From Fimbriimonadales bacterium (GTDB taxonomy: Bacteria > Armatimonadota > Fimbriimonadia > Fimbriimonadales > Fimbriimonadaceae), in contig JAOACB010000003.1 in NCBI GenBank assembly GCA_026418055.1, forward strand, positions 57,354 through 121,353: a stretch of DNA of 64,000 nucleotides, in the 5' to 3' direction. The notes below the pieces were generated by a model. That model was given only the letters and a program-made list of their open reading frames with translations. It ran no database searches and was not told the DNA's origin. Positions 56,097 through 64,000 of this stretch are shown piece after piece. The translations under genes were made by a program, and so were the position numbers. Numbering within the stretch: the first letter of the stretch is position 1; the number at the start of each line of letters is the position of its first letter.

Positions 56097-57419
56097 TCAG
56101 GGGTCCGTTGGTTGCCCCCGAGTTTTGCGGCGCTCCCTGATGCGGGCCTCGTACCCCTCTTGCGACGGCCGGTAGTACGGCACGTTCCAGCTGCCCTCGG
56201 GCATGTACGTCTGCTCGACGTAGTGTCCGGGGAAGTCGTGCGGGTAGAGATAGTCCTTACCGTACCCCAGCTCCTTGTACCCCTTCACCGGGGCGTTGCG
56301 GAGATGCACCGGGATGGGGGTGAGCGGGAGCGATTCGACGTCCCGCACGGCAGCCTCCAGCGCCAGGTACGAAGCGTTGCTCTTCGCCGCCGATGCCAGA
56401 TACGTGGTGGCCTGCGCCAGAACGATCCTTCCCTCCGGCATCCCCACGCGCTCGACGGCTTGGGCGGCCGCGACCGCCACAACCAGCCCCTGGGGGTCTG
56501 CGTTGCCGATGTCCTCGCTCGCAAGGATGATCAGCCTGCGCGCGATGAACCGAGGATCCTCTCCCGCCGCCAGCATCCTCGCCAGGTAGTGCAACGCCGC
56601 ATCGGCGTCGCTGCCCCGGACCGACTTGATGAACGCCGAGATCGTGTCGTAGTGGTAGTCGCCCTGCTGGTCGTATCTCAGGGCCGGTTTCTGCAGCACC
56701 TGCTCCACGAGCGCGAGCGTGACCTCGCCACCGTCTGCCACCTGGAGCGACGCCGCCTCCAGCGCGTTGAGGGCCAGGCGGGCGTCGCCGTTGGCGCACG
56801 CCACCAAGTGCCGCAGCGCGTCGGAAGCGATGGACAGGCGACGGCCTCCGAGCCCTCGCTCCGAGTCCTCCATGGCCCTGCGAACGAGCTCCTCGATCGC
56901 GCCGTCGGTCAAGGGCTGCAACACCAGAACGCGCGCCCGTGACAGCAGAGCCGGAGCCAGAACGAAGTAGGGGCTCTCCGTGGTGACTCCCACGAGCTCG
57001 AAGGTTCCGTCCTCCAAGTAGCCCAGCAGCGAGTCCTGTTGCGTGCGATTGAAGTGGTGGATCTCGTCCAGAACCAACAGCGTGGGTCTGCCCTCGAGGC
57101 GTTGCGTCTGTTCAGCCCTCTTCGCGATCTCCCGGATGTCGGCCACGCCGGTCGTCACGGCCGAACGGACTTCGACGCGGGCCCCGCGGTGCCTGCCGAT
57201 CAGGTGCGCCAGCGTGGTTTTGCCGCAACCGGGTGGGGCCCAAAGAATCACCGAACCTAGCGAACCCTCGAGGATCGCTGTCCTGGTGGGCAAGCCCGGC
57301 CCGAGCAGATGCTCCTGACCGACGTATTCGTCGAGCGTTCGAGGGCGCATCCGGGCCGCCAGCGGCAATCGTTGCGCGGCGCTTCCTTCGGAAGGCCCAC
57401 CGAACAGATCTCCCTGCAT
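56097..57419 (-). CDS. rarA: Replication-associated recombination protein A (RarA/MgsA)
   Basis: A 440-residue AAA+ ATPase acting at stalled replication forks. It begins with the clamp-binding-like MQGDLFGG, then MRPRTLDEYVGQEHLLGPG, Walker A APPGCGKTT, Walker B LLVLDEIHHFNR and sensor/Arg-finger region ALLSRARVLVLQPLT. The C-terminal tetramerisation domain has DYHYDTISAFIKSVRGSDAD and GYKELGYGKDYLYPHDFPGH, typical of RarA. GAGGGG 6 nt before ATG 57419, immediately after the DUF302 gene stop, suggests coupled expression. Confidence 0.95.
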   Translation of the reverse strand: MQGDLFGGPSEGSAAQRLPLAARMRPRTLDEYVGQEHLLGPGLPTRTAILEGSLGSVILWAPPGCGKTTLAHLIGRHRGARVEVRSAVTTGVADIREIAKRAEQTQRLEGRPTLLVLDEIHHFNRTQQDSLLGYLEDGTFELVGVTTESPYFVLAPALLSRARVLVLQPLTDGAIEELVRRAMEDSERGLGGRRLSIASDALRHLVACANGDARLALNALEAASLQVADGGEVTLALVEQVLQKPALRYDQQGDYHYDTISAFIKSVRGSDADAALHYLARMLAAGEDPRFIARRLIILASEDIGNADPQGLVVAVAAAQAVERVGMPEGRIVLAQATTYLASAAKSNASYLALEAAVRDVESLPLTPIPVHLRNAPVKGYKELGYGKDYLYPHDFPGHYVEQTYMPEGSWNVPYYRPSQEGYEARIRERRKTRGQPTDP

Positions 57420-57428
57420 GTCTGCCCC

Positions 57429-57824
57429 TCAGCCGACCGTCTGGATCAACCGCTGCAGGTCCTCATGCATCCGATCCCCTAGCTGACGCATCTCTTCCCC
57501 TTCGAAGAGAGACGCCATCAGCCTCGCGTCCAGCGTGTACACTGCGACGGCGTCCTCCCTCTGGACGATCGCGATGGGACAGGGCATCATCACCGCCACG
57601 CGGGGATCGTTGCGGATCGCCGTCGCGGCCATCGGCGCCTGGCAGACCTCGAGGATCGTTATCGGAATGCACTCGAACCCCTTGGAGCGGAGCGTCTGAG
57701 ACACCTGGTGGACGCCAAGGATACTGAAGCCGCTTTCGACCGCGGCCTTCTGCAACCTCTCGCACGTCTCCCCAAAGTCGTACCTGCTGACGACTCCGAT
57801 CTCCGGTCTGGGCATAGCGCTCAT
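57429..57824 (-). CDS. DUF302 family protein
   Basis: A 131-residue protein of the DUF302 family. The family core LEVCQAPMAATAIRNDPRVA followed by MMPCPIAIVQREDAVAVYTL is clear; the Cys pair lies in a conserved region that may bind a metal or ligand. Function is not known. ATG 57824 lies 6 nt after TAAGAT (57831-57836), whose position is 19 nt before the sigma-factor stop codon, so it has its own leaderless start. rarA follows by 9 nt. Confidence 0.88.
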   Translation of the reverse strand: MSAMPRPEIGVVSRYDFGETCERLQKAAVESGFSILGVHQVSQTLRSKGFECIPITILEVCQAPMAATAIRNDPRVAVMMPCPIAIVQREDAVAVYTLDARLMASLFEGEEMRQLGDRMHEDLQRLIQTVG

Positions 57825-57830
57825 GGCGCC

Positions 57831-57836
57831 ATCTTA
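57831..57836 (-). promoter_or_regulatory. -10 element TAAGAT for the DUF302-rarA unit (leaderless)
   Basis: TAAGAT, six bases, then ATG 57824. It lies in the 30-nt gap after the sigma-GGDEF gene. Confidence 0.6.
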
Positions 57837-57854
57837 CTCGGCTCCGAATCGACG

Positions 57855-59135
57855 CTAGGCGGCCTTGGGCTCGACGCCGTGCGGAACGACGCGCATGGAT
57901 TCGGAGGCAGAGCGAACCATCCCCTCCATCGTTCGGGCGTCCTCGGGGAAGCTCGAGAAGCCGATGGACACACTCACCGGGCCGCTGGCTCCGTTGCGGT
58001 GCGTCAGCCAGTTCGCGATCTTGTCCACGATCCGCTGGTGCACGATCGCCACGCGATCGCCCGTGAAGGGGAGGATGATGGCGAAGCCGTCGTTGCCGTA
58101 CCGGCTGATGATGTCGAGCCGCCGCACATTCTCCTTCAGGAACTCATGCGCGTCCGCTAGGAAGTCAAGAATCGACTGCTGGCCGTAGAAGGCGCGAAGC
58201 CTCTCGAGGCCCTGGAACCGAATGAGGATGAGGGACAGTTCCTCCTTACGGCTAGCCGCCCGGTGCACTTCCTCCTCGAGCCGAGCCCGGAAGTATCGGT
58301 GTGTGTACGCCCCGACCGCTGGATCCACCACGTCTTGGTCGAGAGCGTCCGCCTGCCGGCGCATGAGGCTCTCCGCCGCCTCGTCGTGAGACAGGATCTT
58401 GCGCAGCTTCGTGAGCGACTGCCGAAGGATGTGCGAAACGTAGTTGCAGGAGATGCCGAGCTCCGCAGCGATCTCCGTTTGGTTCTTGGCTTCGAAGTGG
58501 AAGCGCACGAGCACCTCTCGCTCGAGGTCCCTCAGCTGTTGGAGGGCCTGCTCGAGCACGACCCTGTCCTCCACCGACAGCTGCTCCGAGCAGAACTCGG
58601 CCGCGTCGAGCCGGTCGACGTCGCTGTCGGCGTCGTCGTCGTTCATCGGTGTGGAGTCGAGCGAGGCGACCTTGAGCAGATCCTGCGTGGCGAGGACGTC
58701 CTCCACGGTGTTGACGGCGACTCGGAGGTGCTCCGCGATCTCCAGAGTGGTCGGTTGCCGCCCGAGGTCCTGTTGCAGAACCGATGCCGCGCGATTGACC
58801 TTGTGCCGCAGCTCCTGGAGCCAAGCCGGTTGCCGGATGGTCTGCGAACGATCCCGCAGGTAGTGCTTGATCTCTCCAGCGACCAAATAGGTGGCGTACG
58901 TGTTGAACCTCACGCCGGCGTTCGGGTTGAACTTCGACAAGGCGTTCAGCAACCCGATGTAGCCGACTTGGATGAGGTCCTCCAACGGCTCCAGGCCCAA
59001 GAATTTCCGGGCGATGCGCTCCACCATCGACCCATACCGAACCATGATCAGATCCTTGAGATCGGGCTGCGGGTTCGCGAAGTACCGCAACACCAAATCC
59101 TCGGCGTCCTGATGCAAATCCCTTGCGTCTGCCAT
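57855..59135 (-). CDS. Sigma-70 family factor fused to a degenerate GGDEF domain
   Basis: A 426-residue two-part protein. Residues 1-250 are a SigB/SigF/WhiG-type sigma factor: region 2 (LEDLIQVGYIGLLNALSKFN at 51-70, then VRFNTYATYLVAGEIKHYLR), region 3 (about 105-160) and region 4 with a helix-turn-helix (NQTEIAAELGISCNYVSHIL at 218-237). Residues 271-415 form a GGDEF domain (DPAVGAYTHRYFRARL start, VSVSIGFSSFPEDA end). The active-site GGDEF reads GNDGF (347-351) and the first metal Asp is replaced (LILIRFQG). An RxxD inhibitory site (Arg338-Asp341) stands at the canonical 5-residue spacing. ATG 59135 has GGGAAG upstream. It follows pilC. Confidence 0.9.
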   Translation of the reverse strand: MADARDLHQDAEDLVLRYFANPQPDLKDLIMVRYGSMVERIARKFLGLEPLEDLIQVGYIGLLNALSKFNPNAGVRFNTYATYLVAGEIKHYLRDRSQTIRQPAWLQELRHKVNRAASVLQQDLGRQPTTLEIAEHLRVAVNTVEDVLATQDLLKVASLDSTPMNDDDADSDVDRLDAAEFCSEQLSVEDRVVLEQALQQLRDLEREVLVRFHFEAKNQTEIAAELGISCNYVSHILRQSLTKLRKILSHDEAAESLMRRQADALDQDVVDPAVGAYTHRYFRARLEEEVHRAASRKEELSLILIRFQGLERLRAFYGQQSILDFLADAHEFLKENVRRLDIISRYGNDGFAIILPFTGDRVAIVHQRIVDKIANWLTHRNGASGPVSVSIGFSSFPEDARTMEGMVRSASESMRVVPHGVEPKAA

Positions 59136-59157
59136 GCTTTCTTCCCTGTTCGCGTTT

Positions 59158-59209
59158 TCCCGGCGATCCCTGCCGGGCCCCGGGACTCCGCTCCCTCCTG
59201 GAGCGGAGT
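59158..59209 (-). promoter_or_regulatory. Two hairpins in the leader of the sigma-GGDEF gene
   Basis: ACTCCGCTCC and GGAGCGGAGT (59185-59209, 10-bp perfect stem, 5-nt loop) are followed downstream by CCCGGC and GCCGGG (59159-59177). They may end the pilC message or form an attenuator in the leader. No c-di-GMP (GEMM) riboswitch motif is visible. Confidence 0.5.
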
Positions 59210-59269
59210 TGGCCGGAAGGCTATTCGACTGTCTTTCCGACCGTTGCCGGGAGGTCGGACCCCCTCTGA

Positions 59270-60472
59270 CTAGTCGACGCTGTTCACGATCGTGAACACG
59301 GGCGTCATGACGGACACAGCGATGAATCCCACGACCACACCCATGAAGATGATCAGCATCGGCTCGATCATCGACGTGAGCCCCTTGATGGTCGTCTCCA
59401 CTTCCGCGTCGTAGAAATCGCCGACTTTGGTGAGCATCTCCGAGAGGCGTCCCGACTCCTCTCCGACGTCGATCATGCACGTAACCATCGACGGGAACAG
59501 GCCGGACGCCTGCAAAGGCTGGGACAGCTTCTGACCCTCGCGGATGCTCGTGCGGGTGGCGTCGATCGCGCTGGCGAGCACCACGTTCCCCAGCGTCTCG
59601 CCCACGATCTCCAGGCTGCGAAGCATCGGAACGCCGCTGCTGATCAGCGTTCCGAAGGTACGGCTGAATCGGGCCACGCTCAGCTTGAGAGACAGCTCGC
59701 CCACGATCGGAGCTCGGAGCTTCAGGTAGTCCAAGCGGTACCTGCCGCCCGGGGTGCGGGCCCACATCTTGATGCCGAAGAAGGCTCCGAACCCCGCCAG
59801 AAGAATCATCCACCAGTACGCTTGCATGAAGTCGCCGAACCCGAACAGCGCCGCCGTGACCGGCGGCAGCTCGACGTTCATGCCGTTGAAGATCTCCTTG
59901 AACTTCGGCAGAACGAAGCTGAAGAGGGCGAACAGCATCACCACGCTGAAGATGAGCACCAGCGTGGGGTACATCATCGCGCTCTTGATCTTGCCGCGCA
60001 CTTCGGCTTCGTACTCCAAGAAGCTCGAGAGCCGATCCAGGATCTTGTCCAAGATGCCGCCCAGCTCGGCGGCGCGGATCATGTTCACGTACAGCTTGTT
60101 GAAGATGTGCGGGTGCTTGGCCATGGCCTCGGCCAGAGACAGGCCGCCCTTGACGTCGAGCGCCACGGTCTCGAGCGCTCCCTTCAGCACCGGGTCTTTG
60201 GACTGGGAGGTGAGGATCTCGAGACAGCGCAACAAGGGGATGCCCGCGTCCACCATCGTTGCGAACTGCCGAGAGAAGACGACGAGGCTGCGGGGCTTGA
60301 TCCTGCCCTTGCGCTGCTTGGGCGCCGCCGACGCACGGACCTGACGAAGATCCGTGACGTGCAGGGACATGTCGCGCAGCTTCGAGAGGACCAGCTGCTC
60401 GCTGTCCGCTTCCATCGTCGACTTGACGACTCTTCCGGACCCGTCGATGGCGGTGTAGGCGTAGAAAGGCAT
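59270..60472 (-). CDS. pilC: Type IV pilus inner-membrane platform protein PilC
   Basis: A 400-residue GspF/PilC family membrane protein that links the assembly and retraction ATPases to the pilus base. It begins MPFYAYTAIDGSGRVVKSTM and has the two repeated cytoplasmic domains, each marked by FSRQFATMVDAGIPLLRCLE and FSRTFGTLISSGVPMLRSLE. The membrane helices are at about 170-190, 220-240 and 370-395 (MLIIFMGVVVGFIAVSVM). Length is normal. The sigma-GGDEF gene follows 134 nt later. The three PilT genes that would power retraction are 43 kb away. Confidence 0.95.
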   Translation of the reverse strand: MPFYAYTAIDGSGRVVKSTMEADSEQLVLSKLRDMSLHVTDLRQVRASAAPKQRKGRIKPRSLVVFSRQFATMVDAGIPLLRCLEILTSQSKDPVLKGALETVALDVKGGLSLAEAMAKHPHIFNKLYVNMIRAAELGGILDKILDRLSSFLEYEAEVRGKIKSAMMYPTLVLIFSVVMLFALFSFVLPKFKEIFNGMNVELPPVTAALFGFGDFMQAYWWMILLAGFGAFFGIKMWARTPGGRYRLDYLKLRAPIVGELSLKLSVARFSRTFGTLISSGVPMLRSLEIVGETLGNVVLASAIDATRTSIREGQKLSQPLQASGLFPSMVTCMIDVGEESGRLSEMLTKVGDFYDAEVETTIKGLTSMIEPMLIIFMGVVVGFIAVSVMTPVFTIVNSVD

Positions 60473-60628
60473 GGTTGCTTTCCGTATTCCGCAGCGGGCC
60501 AACCGGCCCTCACGAGACAGTAGAATTGTCGGCACGCCGATCGGCCATTCCCACCCGCCCGGCGGGCGGTTTGCGCCAACAGGCAAAAGTGCGTGGGGCT
60601 TTCGAACAGGCCCTAAGGAGAACCATCC

Positions 60629-61168
60629 ATGCTGCCCATCATCGCGTTCGCACTCCTCGCCCCGAGCGACAAGATCGAAGGCCCTCGCCTCGAGGTGCTG
60701 TTGCAGAGCGGCAAGTCGTTCGAGATCACGATGGACGCCAAGAACACGCCGCAGACCACCAAGCGCATCGTCGAGCTCGTGCGGATCAAGTTTTACGACG
60801 GCCAGCGGTTCCACCGAGTCGAAGACTGGGTGGTGCAGTGGGGCGCGCCCGCGAGCAAGAACAAGGACCTGAAGGACCCAGAGGTCGGTGGCGGCGGTTC
60901 CGGGCGACAGCTTCCCTTCGAGGCTGGCAAGCTTCCCTTCCTCGAGGGTACGGTCGGCATCGCCTCCACGGGGCGCCAGGTGGGAGGCGACAGCCAGCTG
61001 TTCATCGTCAAGCGCGACAGCGAGTTCCTGAATGGCTCCTACAGCGCGTGCGGGCGCGTGACGAAAGGCCTGAACGTCGTCAAGTCGGTCAAGGTGGGAG
61101 ACCGCATCAAGGCGATGCGCGTGCTCACAGAGCAGAAGCGCCCTGGGCGCAAGCCCGCGGGCCGATAG
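60629..61168 (+). CDS. Cyclophilin-type peptidyl-prolyl isomerase
   Basis: A 179-residue PpiA/PpiB-like isomerase that speeds proline cis-trans changes during folding. It shows IKFYDGQRFHRVEDWVVQWG (catalytic Arg and Phe region), GTVGIASTGRQVGGDSQLFI and the C-terminal GRVTKGLNVVKSVKVGD. Some cyclophilin positions differ (STGRQVGGDSQ for MARTxxPNSAxSQ). The N-terminus MLPIIAFALLAPSDKIEG is mildly hydrophobic and might be a short export signal. AAGGAG lies before ATG 60629. The GH109-type gene follows after 20 nt. Confidence 0.93.
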   Translation: MLPIIAFALLAPSDKIEGPRLEVLLQSGKSFEITMDAKNTPQTTKRIVELVRIKFYDGQRFHRVEDWVVQWGAPASKNKDLKDPEVGGGGSGRQLPFEAGKLPFLEGTVGIASTGRQVGGDSQLFIVKRDSEFLNGSYSACGRVTKGLNVVKSVKVGDRIKAMRVLTEQKRPGRKPAGR

Positions 61169-61188
61169 CCGCGGAGGATCGGGCCTCT

Positions 61189-62565
61189 ATGAAGCGCGGG
61201 CTGAGCCGTCGCGAGATTCTGCAGTGGTCGGGGGCCGCGGCGGCCTCATCGTTGCTGGCCAGGTTCGCGCGGGCGTCCGATGGATCTTTGGCGGCCAACG
61301 GGTCCAACCCAGGCTCCATGGCGGACCATGCGGCGCCCAAGCTCGACAAGGTTCGGTTCGGGATGATCGGGGTCGGAGACCGCGGCGGCAGCCACATTGC
61401 CCACCTGTTGCTGCTGGATGGAGTGGAGATCACCGCGATCGCCGACCCCTACAAGCCCGCGGCGGAGGGCTGGGCCGCGCGCATCGCCGAGCGTGGCCGC
61501 AAGCCCCCGGCTGTGTACGCCGAGAGCGACTTTGACTACCGGAAACTCTGCGACCGGGACGACGTGGACGCGGTGATCGTCTCGACCCCATGGGAATGGC
61601 ATGGGCGCCAATGCGTCGAGGCCATGCGCGCCGGCAAGCATGTGTTCGTGGAGGTTCCGGCCGCGGTCACTCTCGACGAGCTATGGCAGATGGTGGAGAC
61701 TTCCGAGGCCACGCGCCGGCACTGCATGATGATGGAGAACGTCTGCTACGGCCGCGAGGAGCTGATGGTGCTCAACATGTGCCAGCAGGGCGTCTTCGGC
61801 GAACTCCTGCACGGCGAGGCCTCCTACATCCACGATCTGAGGTTCCAGATGCACCAGATCGACCACGGAACAGGCTCGTGGCGCACCTACCACTACGTGC
61901 GGAGAAACGGCAACCTCTATCCCACGCACGGTCTCGGACCAATCTGCCAGTACATGGACATCAACCGTGGAGACCGCCTCGATTACCTCTCGAGCGTGAG
62001 CAGCAACGCCAGAGCGAGACGGCTGTACGCGGAGCGGCGCTTCCCCGTGGGACACGAGAGGCGGACGCTGGACTTCCGATGCGGCGACATCAACACCACG
62101 ATCGTCCGCACCGTTCGAGGCCGCACGATCCTGGTTCAGTGGGACGAGCAGCTGCCCCGACCCTACACACGCCACAACTTCATCCAAGGAACGAAGGGGT
62201 GCTGGGGAGGGTTCCCCAACCGTCTGGTGATCGAGGACGTCACTCCGACGGAGCAGTGGACGCAAGGTTCGGACCTAACCCCTTTCTACGAACGCTACGA
62301 GCACCCATTGTGGCGTGCGATCGGCGAAGAGGCGCGCAAGGCCGGGGGGCATGGCGGCATGGACTTCGTGATGCTCTGGCGCATCGTATACTGCCTGCGG
62401 AACGGGCTTCCCTTAGATCAGGACGTTTACGATGCCGCCGCGTGGAGCGCGATCGGCCCGTTGAGCGAACGGTCTGTGGCCAACCGCGGAAAGACCGTAG
62501 ACATACCCGACTTCACCCGGGGCGCGTGGAGGCACCGGAAGCCGCTGAAGCTCCACACAGCTTAG
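61189..62565 (+). CDS. GH109-type Gfo/Idh/MocA glycosidase, Tat-exported
   Basis: A 458-residue protein with a twin-arginine signal (MKRGLSRREILQWSGAAAAS). The Rossmann motif FGMIGVGDRGGSHIAHLLLL follows, and AGKHVFVEVPAAVTLDELWQ replaces the usual EKP with EVP. MMMENVCYGREELMVLNMCQ and the C-terminal HGGMDFVMLWRIVYCLRNGL with YDAAAWSAIGPLSERSV are strong marks of glycoside hydrolase family 109, NAD-using alpha-N-acetylgalactosaminidases. Activity on that sugar is inferred from family. GGAGG lies about 12 nt before ATG 61189. It is the last gene of a two-gene unit with the cyclophilin. Confidence 0.9.
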   Translation: MKRGLSRREILQWSGAAAASSLLARFARASDGSLAANGSNPGSMADHAAPKLDKVRFGMIGVGDRGGSHIAHLLLLDGVEITAIADPYKPAAEGWAARIAERGRKPPAVYAESDFDYRKLCDRDDVDAVIVSTPWEWHGRQCVEAMRAGKHVFVEVPAAVTLDELWQMVETSEATRRHCMMMENVCYGREELMVLNMCQQGVFGELLHGEASYIHDLRFQMHQIDHGTGSWRTYHYVRRNGNLYPTHGLGPICQYMDINRGDRLDYLSSVSSNARARRLYAERRFPVGHERRTLDFRCGDINTTIVRTVRGRTILVQWDEQLPRPYTRHNFIQGTKGCWGGFPNRLVIEDVTPTEQWTQGSDLTPFYERYEHPLWRAIGEEARKAGGHGGMDFVMLWRIVYCLRNGLPLDQDVYDAAAWSAIGPLSERSVANRGKTVDIPDFTRGAWRHRKPLKLHTA

Positions 62566-63239
62566 CGGCCAGGCCCGGGAGCGAGAGACGAGTCCCCGCG
62601 GACCGGCTCTGCGAGCAAGGAATGCCCCGCTGGACGCGCCGGCAGGACGACCAAAGGCTGTTCAGTGACCCTGCAGCGGCCTGTGAATCGGTACCGCGCA
62701 GAGCGGACGCCAAGGCAATGACCTGCATTCGATCACAGCCGACTTGGACCTTTCCACGCCGCTTCGATCTCCGGCGATCGGTGTGGCTCCATCGAGCCAC
62801 CTCCTCGGCAAGGGCTGCCGCACCGCCTGCCACCGCCTTCGTCTTGGTACACTCAGCCTCCGATGGCTTTTTGAAAGCGATTCACGCGAGCACCGGGTTC
62901 ACCGGTGCTTGCTTGTCCCAAGAGCGGTTGCAGCCAAGGCAACTTCCGGAGGGCAAGGCACACCGGCGCGGCCAGACCCCGCAGGCGGGCGAAGAAGTCT
63001 GGGCCCAGAAGGGTTGCCAAACCGAGCATGCATGTCTCTCGTCAGCGGCACTCCGGAAGACAGCGATCCTCGCGGGTTGCTTCCGCGAGCTCGGTTGCGC
63101 CCTCAATGATGTGGAGCCAAATACCGCCCAAGGGAGTTTGCGGAGAGGAACAAGGGGCCAAACAGTGCCCGAAAACGGACGCCAACCTAGCAGAGCCACT
63201 ACGAACCGACCTGTTGGATTCAAAGAGCGAGGCAACCAA
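62566..63239. other. 670-nt stretch without a convincing gene, left of the DUF262 gene
   Basis: All frames give Arg/Pro/Ser-rich translations and no recognised domain. TACACT (62849-62854) is followed 9 nt later by a three-codon ATG GCT TTT TGA. A hairpin AGCACCGG/CCGGTGCT (62889-62909) is the only clear structure. The change from ordinary genes to this stretch and a less GC-rich DUF262 gene may mark the edge of an acquired region. Confidence 0.45.
62889..62909 (+). repeat. Inverted repeat / hairpin
   Basis: AGCACCGG (62889-62896) and CCGGTGCT (62902-62909) with loop GTTCA, followed by TGCTTGTCC. It could be a terminator remnant. Confidence 0.45.
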
Positions 63240-64000
63240 GTGACTGAGAGTCGAACCATTTTTCAAACGAATCCCAAGAGCCTTGCGGAACTCCTGAGGG
63301 ATGTGCGCAGCGGCAAGATTCAGCTTCCCGACTTCCAGCGTAGCTGGGTCTGGGACGATGAGCGGATCCGGGGCCTGCTGGCGAGCATCTCCTTGAACTA
63401 CCCCATCGGCGTGCTCATGATGCTGCAAACGGGCGACGAGGACGTCCGGTTCAAGCATAGGCCACTGGAGGGAGCGCCCACGCCGACGACTGACCCAGAG
63501 TTCCTGATTCTGGACGGACAACAGCGCCTCACCGCGCTCTTCCTATCGCTCTTTCAGGACGGCCCGGTCAAAACGAGGGACGCGCAGAACAAGCCTGTCA
63601 AGCGCCGCTACTACTTCGACATCCGCAAAGCCTTGGATGAGGATGCCGACCGAGAGGACGCCGTGGTGTCGATCAGTGCGGAAAGAGTGGTCAAGAACTT
63701 CCGAGGGGAGGTGGTGGCGGACTACAGCGATCAGGAAAAGGAGTGTGTCGCGGAGCTCATTCCGGTGCCTTTGTTGCTGGACACCAACAGGCTCTATGAG
63801 TGGCAAAGACTTTACTGGACGTGCATTCCCGACAAACACCAGGAGCGCTTCGATCGGTGGATCCGTTTCAGCAAAGAGATCGTGGAACAGTTTCAGGGAT
63901 ACCAGGTCCCTGTCATCACGATGCTGAAGGGAACGCCGAAGGAGGCCGTCTGTCAGGTCTTCGAGAAGGTGAACACCGGAGGAGTTCCCCTGACCGTTTT
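63240..64000 (+). CDS. DUF262 (GmrS-like) protein, cut by the window edge
   Basis: The first 253 residues of a DUF262 protein; no stop before the window ends. Family motifs: IQLPDFQRSWVWDDERIRGL at 28-47, YPIGVLMML, and FLILDGQQRLTALFLSLFQD with DGQQR at 92-96, the ParB-like NTP-binding core. QVFEKVNTGGVPLTVF at the end is the next family block. Relatives include GmrS of type IV GmrSD restriction and parts of other defence systems. GTG 63240 has GAGG 7 nt upstream. Codons are less GC-rich than in neighbours (AAA, TTT, GAT, CAA are frequent), which suggests transfer. Confidence 0.88.
   Translation, partial: MTESRTIFQTNPKSLAELLRDVRSGKIQLPDFQRSWVWDDERIRGLLASISLNYPIGVLMMLQTGDEDVRFKHRPLEGAPTPTTDPEFLILDGQQRLTALFLSLFQDGPVKTRDAQNKPVKRRYYFDIRKALDEDADREDAVVSISAERVVKNFRGEVVADYSDQEKECVAELIPVPLLLDTNRLYEWQRLYWTCIPDKHQERFDRWIRFSKEIVEQFQGYQVPVITMLKGTPKEAVCQVFEKVNTGGVPLTV

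Noticed and set aside
59136-59269. c-di-GMP (GEMM) riboswitch before the sigma-GGDEF gene
   Set aside because: The leader has GGAAAGAC but none of the other GEMM core blocks; only plain hairpins are visible.
62864-62877. Mini gene ATG GCT TTT TGA after TACACT
   Set aside because: Three codons only, 9-nt spacing and no conserved context.

Overview
The window is GC-rich bacterial chromosome (no plasmid, phage or insertion-sequence genes seen) with about 67 protein genes, two tRNAs, one cobalamin riboswitch, one ribosomal-protein L10 leader and several GC-rich hairpin terminators. The gene content suggests Armatimonadota, class Fimbriimonadia or a close relative. The grounds are a pilin of the DUF1559-like type ([20 protein letters not shown] start, ADGH near the end), several Gfo/Idh/MocA oxidoreductases, an exosortase with EpsI, a type IV pilus system with three tandem PilT ATPases, and very GC-rich codons. 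This placement is an inference from gene content, not from a marker tree.

Layout. 1-11 kb: alkaline phosphatase, Gfo/Idh oxidoreductase, TerC, FmdB, a BMP-type lipoprotein, transketolase, a large exported protein, a VanX-like dipeptidase, then tRNA-Asp and tRNA-Phe. 11-17 kb: a CheY-like regulator and a minus-strand operon of an anchored exported protein, three PilT-family ATPases and metX. 17-21 kb: greA, thrS without a TGS domain, and a small gene behind a cobalamin riboswitch. 21-30 kb: a glycyl-radical activase and an exopolysaccharide block (two glycosyltransferases, ugd, rmlA, rmlB, an RmlC-like cupin, exosortase plus EpsI), then an RRM protein. 30-42 kb: pilins, MATE exporter, GT2, zinc-ribbon protein, ispH, and a sugar-type ABC transporter missing its ATPase. 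42-56 kb: a YVTN-propeller phosphoesterase, trpB, a minor-pilin operon, rplJ-rplL, mnmG. 56-64 kb: rarA, a DUF302 protein, a sigma factor fused to a degenerate GGDEF domain, pilC, a cyclophilin, a GH109-type protein, and the start of a DUF262 protein at the right edge.

Main themes. Type IV pilus parts are scattered over four loci: PilT x3, pilC, the minor pilins and several major-type prepilins. Next to pilC lies the most unusual gene, a SigB/SigF-like sigma factor whose C-terminal GGDEF domain has lost catalytic residues but keeps an RxxD inhibitory site. That architecture would fit a c-di-GMP-responsive sigma factor. The second is a compact cobalamin riboswitch whose only downstream gene encodes an unknown 67-residue protein.

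Promoters. Many genes have a TANNNT hexamer ending 5-9 nt (usually exactly 6 nt) before an ATG or GTG with no Shine-Dalgarno sequence, so leaderless mRNAs appear common. Genes inside operons instead carry GGAGG-like sites or ATGA/GTGA/TTGA overlaps. I used this rule to choose several starts.
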